This document shows, one piece after another, positions 62,517 to 64,000 of a DNA stretch of 64,000 bases (the stretch's first letter is position 1; every line of letters begins with the position of its first letter). A program made the position numbers and the translations under genes. The DNA is from Cellulosimicrobium protaetiae (GTDB lineage Bacteria; Actinomycetota; Actinomycetes; Actinomycetales; Cellulomonadaceae): assembly GCF_009708005.2 (NCBI RefSeq), contig NZ_CP052757.1, forward strand, positions 3,534,001-3,598,000, in the 5' to 3' direction. The notes beneath the pieces were generated by a model. It worked only from the letters and a program-made list of their open reading frames with translations. It was not told the DNA's origin and did no database searches.

Positions 62517-62602
62517 GGTGGTGGTGTCCTCGGTCGAACGTGTGGTGGACGCGTTCGCCGATCACCCCGCGCTCAGCGGGCAGCAGCACGCCGCGGGGGT
62601 GC

Positions 62603-62626
62603 GCGGGTGCGGGTGCGGGTGCGGGT
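62603..62626. repeat. GCGGGT hexamer repeat, four copies
   Basis: (GCGGGT)x4 between the DUF6412 gene and the yidC-type gene. Prone to slippage; no coding role seen. Confidence 0.7.
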
Positions 62627-62632
62627 GTTGAG

Positions 62633-62656
62633 CCTCGGCCGGGTGATCAGCCGAGG
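62633..62656 (-). terminator. Hairpin at the end of the DUF6412 gene
   Basis: CCTCGGC / GCCGAGG, 7-bp stem enclosing the stop codon of the DUF6412 gene. Possibly an attenuator before the yidC-type gene. Confidence 0.3.
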
Positions 62657-62931
62657 AGGAGACCGGGAGCCCTGGGCCGGGCGCTTCCCGGCGCGTCGGG
62701 GTCGCTCTGGGTCACGGCCGGGCCGGTGTCGACCGCGTCCCGCAGCCGATCCACCGGGCGCGCGGCCGTGCCGACCACGAGCGGCGTCCCCCACCGCGCG
62801 GTCGCCACGGCGACCGCCGCGACGAGCGTCGCGGCACCGAGGAGCAGGAGCGTGGCAGTGAGGGTCTGCGTCCCGAGCAGGAGCACGAGCGACGAGGCGA
62901 CATCGCGCGCGACCAGCAGCACGTCGGTCAT
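62647..62931 (-). CDS. DUF6412 small membrane protein
   Basis: 94 residues: two hydrophobic segments (about 14-47) and the family-typical C-terminal motif QSDPDAPGSARPRAPG. Function unknown; the family is found beside YidC-like insertases in actinobacteria. GGAGGTGAGAG directly precedes the ATG. TATGCT on the minus strand at 62972-62977 may be its -10. Confidence 0.8.
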   Translation of the reverse strand: MTDVLLVARDVASSLVLLLGTQTLTATLLLLGAATLVAAVAVATARWGTPLVVGTAARPVDRLRDAVDTGPAVTQSDPDAPGSARPRAPGLLLG

Positions 62932-63091
62932 CTCTCACCTCCGGTCGGGCTCGCGCGGGCGGGACCTGATCAGCATAGGCCGCACCGCCCGCCGTCCACC
63001 GCTCGGCGAGCGCGAAGGCACCTGCTCACCGTCCACGGCACGGTCGACGCTTTCCCTGGACACCCGGCCCCTTCCGCGCCCATTGCATCGC

Positions 63092-63169
63092 ATCTGATTC
63101 ATTCGAGGCGTAGCCTGATGCTGAATCAGAAATGATTCGATCCTGGCCACCGAACGGGATGAATCAGAT
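63092..63169. promoter_or_regulatory. hipBA operator region, three related inverted sites
   Basis: ATCTGATTCAT (63092-63102) is the exact reverse complement of ATGAATCAGAT (63159-63169), the latter ending at the hipB ATG. Between them GAATCA-GAAA-TGATTC (63123-63138) is a perfect palindrome with the same half-site. HipB-type proteins bind such repeated palindromes and repress their own operon. Confidence 0.7.
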
Positions 63170-63442
63170 ATGAGCACATCAATGCCGTGGCTCCGTGCGC
63201 GGACCGCGGACGCTCTGGGCTCGGCCGTGCGCCGCGCCCGGCAGGTTGCCGGGCTGTCGCAGGACGAGCTCGCTCGTCGCGCATCGACGTCGAGACCTAC
63301 CGTCTCGCGCCTCGAACGCGGCTCAGCCGTCGCGACCTCGACCCTTCTCGACGTGGCAACGGCCTGTGGCTACGAGCTCGTCCTCGTCCCTCGGGGTGCG
63401 AGGCTCACCGTCACCACGGGCACGAGCGACGGTGAGTCGTGA
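63170..63442 (+). CDS. hipB: HipB-like XRE antitoxin/repressor
   Basis: 90 residues, essentially one XRE helix-turn-helix (about 17-62: GSAVRRARQVAGLSQDELARRASTSRPTVSRLERG) with a short C-terminal strand (YELVLVPRGARLTV). Antitoxin and DNA-binding repressor of the HipBA type, expected to bind HipA. Its stop overlaps the hipA start (GTGA). ATG 63170 has no strong ribosome binding site. Confidence 0.9.
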   Translation: MSTSMPWLRARTADALGSAVRRARQVAGLSQDELARRASTSRPTVSRLERGSAVATSTLLDVATACGYELVLVPRGARLTVTTGTSDGES

Positions 63443-64000
63443 ACGCCACGCCCGACGTCCTCGCAGTCCACCTCCGCGGTGACCTGATCGGCGAGGTAAG
63501 ACGCCTGCGGAACGGGCGACTACGCCTGCAGTACTCGGACGAAGCACTCGAACGCTGGGGCGAGGGCAGCCGCCCGCTCTCGCTGTCGCTCCCGCTGACC
63601 CCGCGTCGGCTCGACGGGCCCGAGGTGCACCGGTTCCTGGACAACCTGCTCCCCGAGGGACCGGTGCGGGTTGCGCTCGAGCGGGAGCACGACGTCGCCC
63701 CCTCGGACACGTTCGGCCTCCTCGCCCGGGTCGGGGCCGAGTGCGCCGGAGCCGTGCAGCTCACCCCAGAGGGAACCACGCTCGCCGACGGGTACCTCCG
63801 ACCCCTGGACGACGCCGAGTTCGTACGGCTCGTGTCCGAGCTACCGACGCTCGATCCACCGGACGACCTCACCGTGACCGCGTCGCTCGGTGGTGTGCAG
63901 GCGAAAGTACTGCTGCACCGCACCGAGACGGGCTGGGCCTGGCCCGCGAACGGCGCGCGCTCCACGCACATCGTCAAACCCGACCCCCTCGGCGGGACCG
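63439..64000 (+). CDS. hipA: HipA-type serine/threonine kinase toxin (5' part only)
   Basis: First 187 residues; the gene runs off the window. N-terminal HipA subdomain (VHLRGDLIGEVRRLRNGRLRLQYSDEALERWGEG, PLSLSLPLT, HRFLDNLLPEG) and the beginning of the kinase core (TASLGGVQAKVLLH, then STHIVKPDPLGG). E. coli HipA phosphorylates glutamyl-tRNA synthetase and halts growth; by homology this is a kinase toxin. The catalytic Asp residues lie beyond the window, so intactness cannot be judged. Confidence 0.92.
   Translation, partial: MNATPDVLAVHLRGDLIGEVRRLRNGRLRLQYSDEALERWGEGSRPLSLSLPLTPRRLDGPEVHRFLDNLLPEGPVRVALEREHDVAPSDTFGLLARVGAECAGAVQLTPEGTTLADGYLRPLDDAEFVRLVSELPTLDPPDDLTVTASLGGVQAKVLLHRTETGWAWPANGARSTHIVKPDPLGGT

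Noticed and set aside
1-64000. tRNA, rRNA or riboswitch genes
   Set aside because: No cloverleaf ends, rRNA blocks or known riboswitch cores were recognised by eye; a covariance-model scan was not possible here.

Overview
The window reads as chromosomal DNA from a very GC-rich actinobacterium. Codon third positions are nearly all G or C, GTG starts are common, and many genes have a TANNNT -10 box directly before the start codon, as in leaderless actinobacterial transcripts. A RamB-type regulator beside aceA/aceB, a PIN-PhoH protein, an LpqY-SugABC-like transporter and a YidC/DUF6412 pair all fit Actinomycetota. I would guess Micrococcales (Cellulomonadaceae or Promicromonosporaceae, for example Cellulosimicrobium-like), but no marker here proves the genus. 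I saw no rRNA, tRNA, CRISPR array or transposase.

Layout. 1-9.6 kb: the end of a peptide-type binding protein gene, ychF, an ABC exporter pair, rmuC, ispH and a membrane-anchored polysaccharide deacetylase. 9.6-17 kb: xseA-xseB, a PfkB-type sugar kinase, and on the other strand a sugar ABC importer whose gene order and binding protein resemble the trehalose importer LpqY-SugABC. 17-28.3 kb: beta-carbonic anhydrase, fumC, PIN-PhoH, a PadR-MFS pair, amidase, a DUF1697 protein, a YqeB-like protein and nhaA.

28.4-43.1 kb is the most striking part. A secreted poly(3-hydroxybutyrate) (PHB) depolymerase, with a complete catalytic set and a C-terminal polymer-binding-like domain, diverges from a thirteen-gene, almost gapless operon. 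The operon encodes a lipoprotein binding protein, LivG/F/H/M-type transporter subunits, an acyl-CoA synthetase, a TetR regulator, 3-hydroxybutyrate dehydrogenase, two alpha/beta hydrolases, a 3-oxoacid CoA-transferase (A and B) and a thiolase. Read together this is a complete route from extracellular PHB to acetyl-CoA, with a branched-chain-amino-acid-type ABC importer recruited for 3-hydroxybutyrate or its oligomers. Further on, at 47.2-52.1 kb, lie RamB, isocitrate lyase and malate synthase, which allow growth on that acetyl-CoA.

The remainder: a PF10081 membrane hydrolase, an MFS/TetR divergent pair, a SulP transporter, an HxlR/DoxX divergent pair, an APH-fold kinase, a type I restriction HsdR with no HsdM or HsdS nearby but a translationally coupled unknown gene, a second-type YidC with DUF6412, and a hipBA toxin-antitoxin module cut by the window end.

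Between genes there is a family of 21-bp repeats (core GAGGTAGAACCGTGG) at four places: 19.37 kb, 25.63 kb, 25.99 kb and 50.31 kb. The two middle blocks face each other around a perfect 27-bp inverted repeat. Several long perfect hairpins close transcription units.
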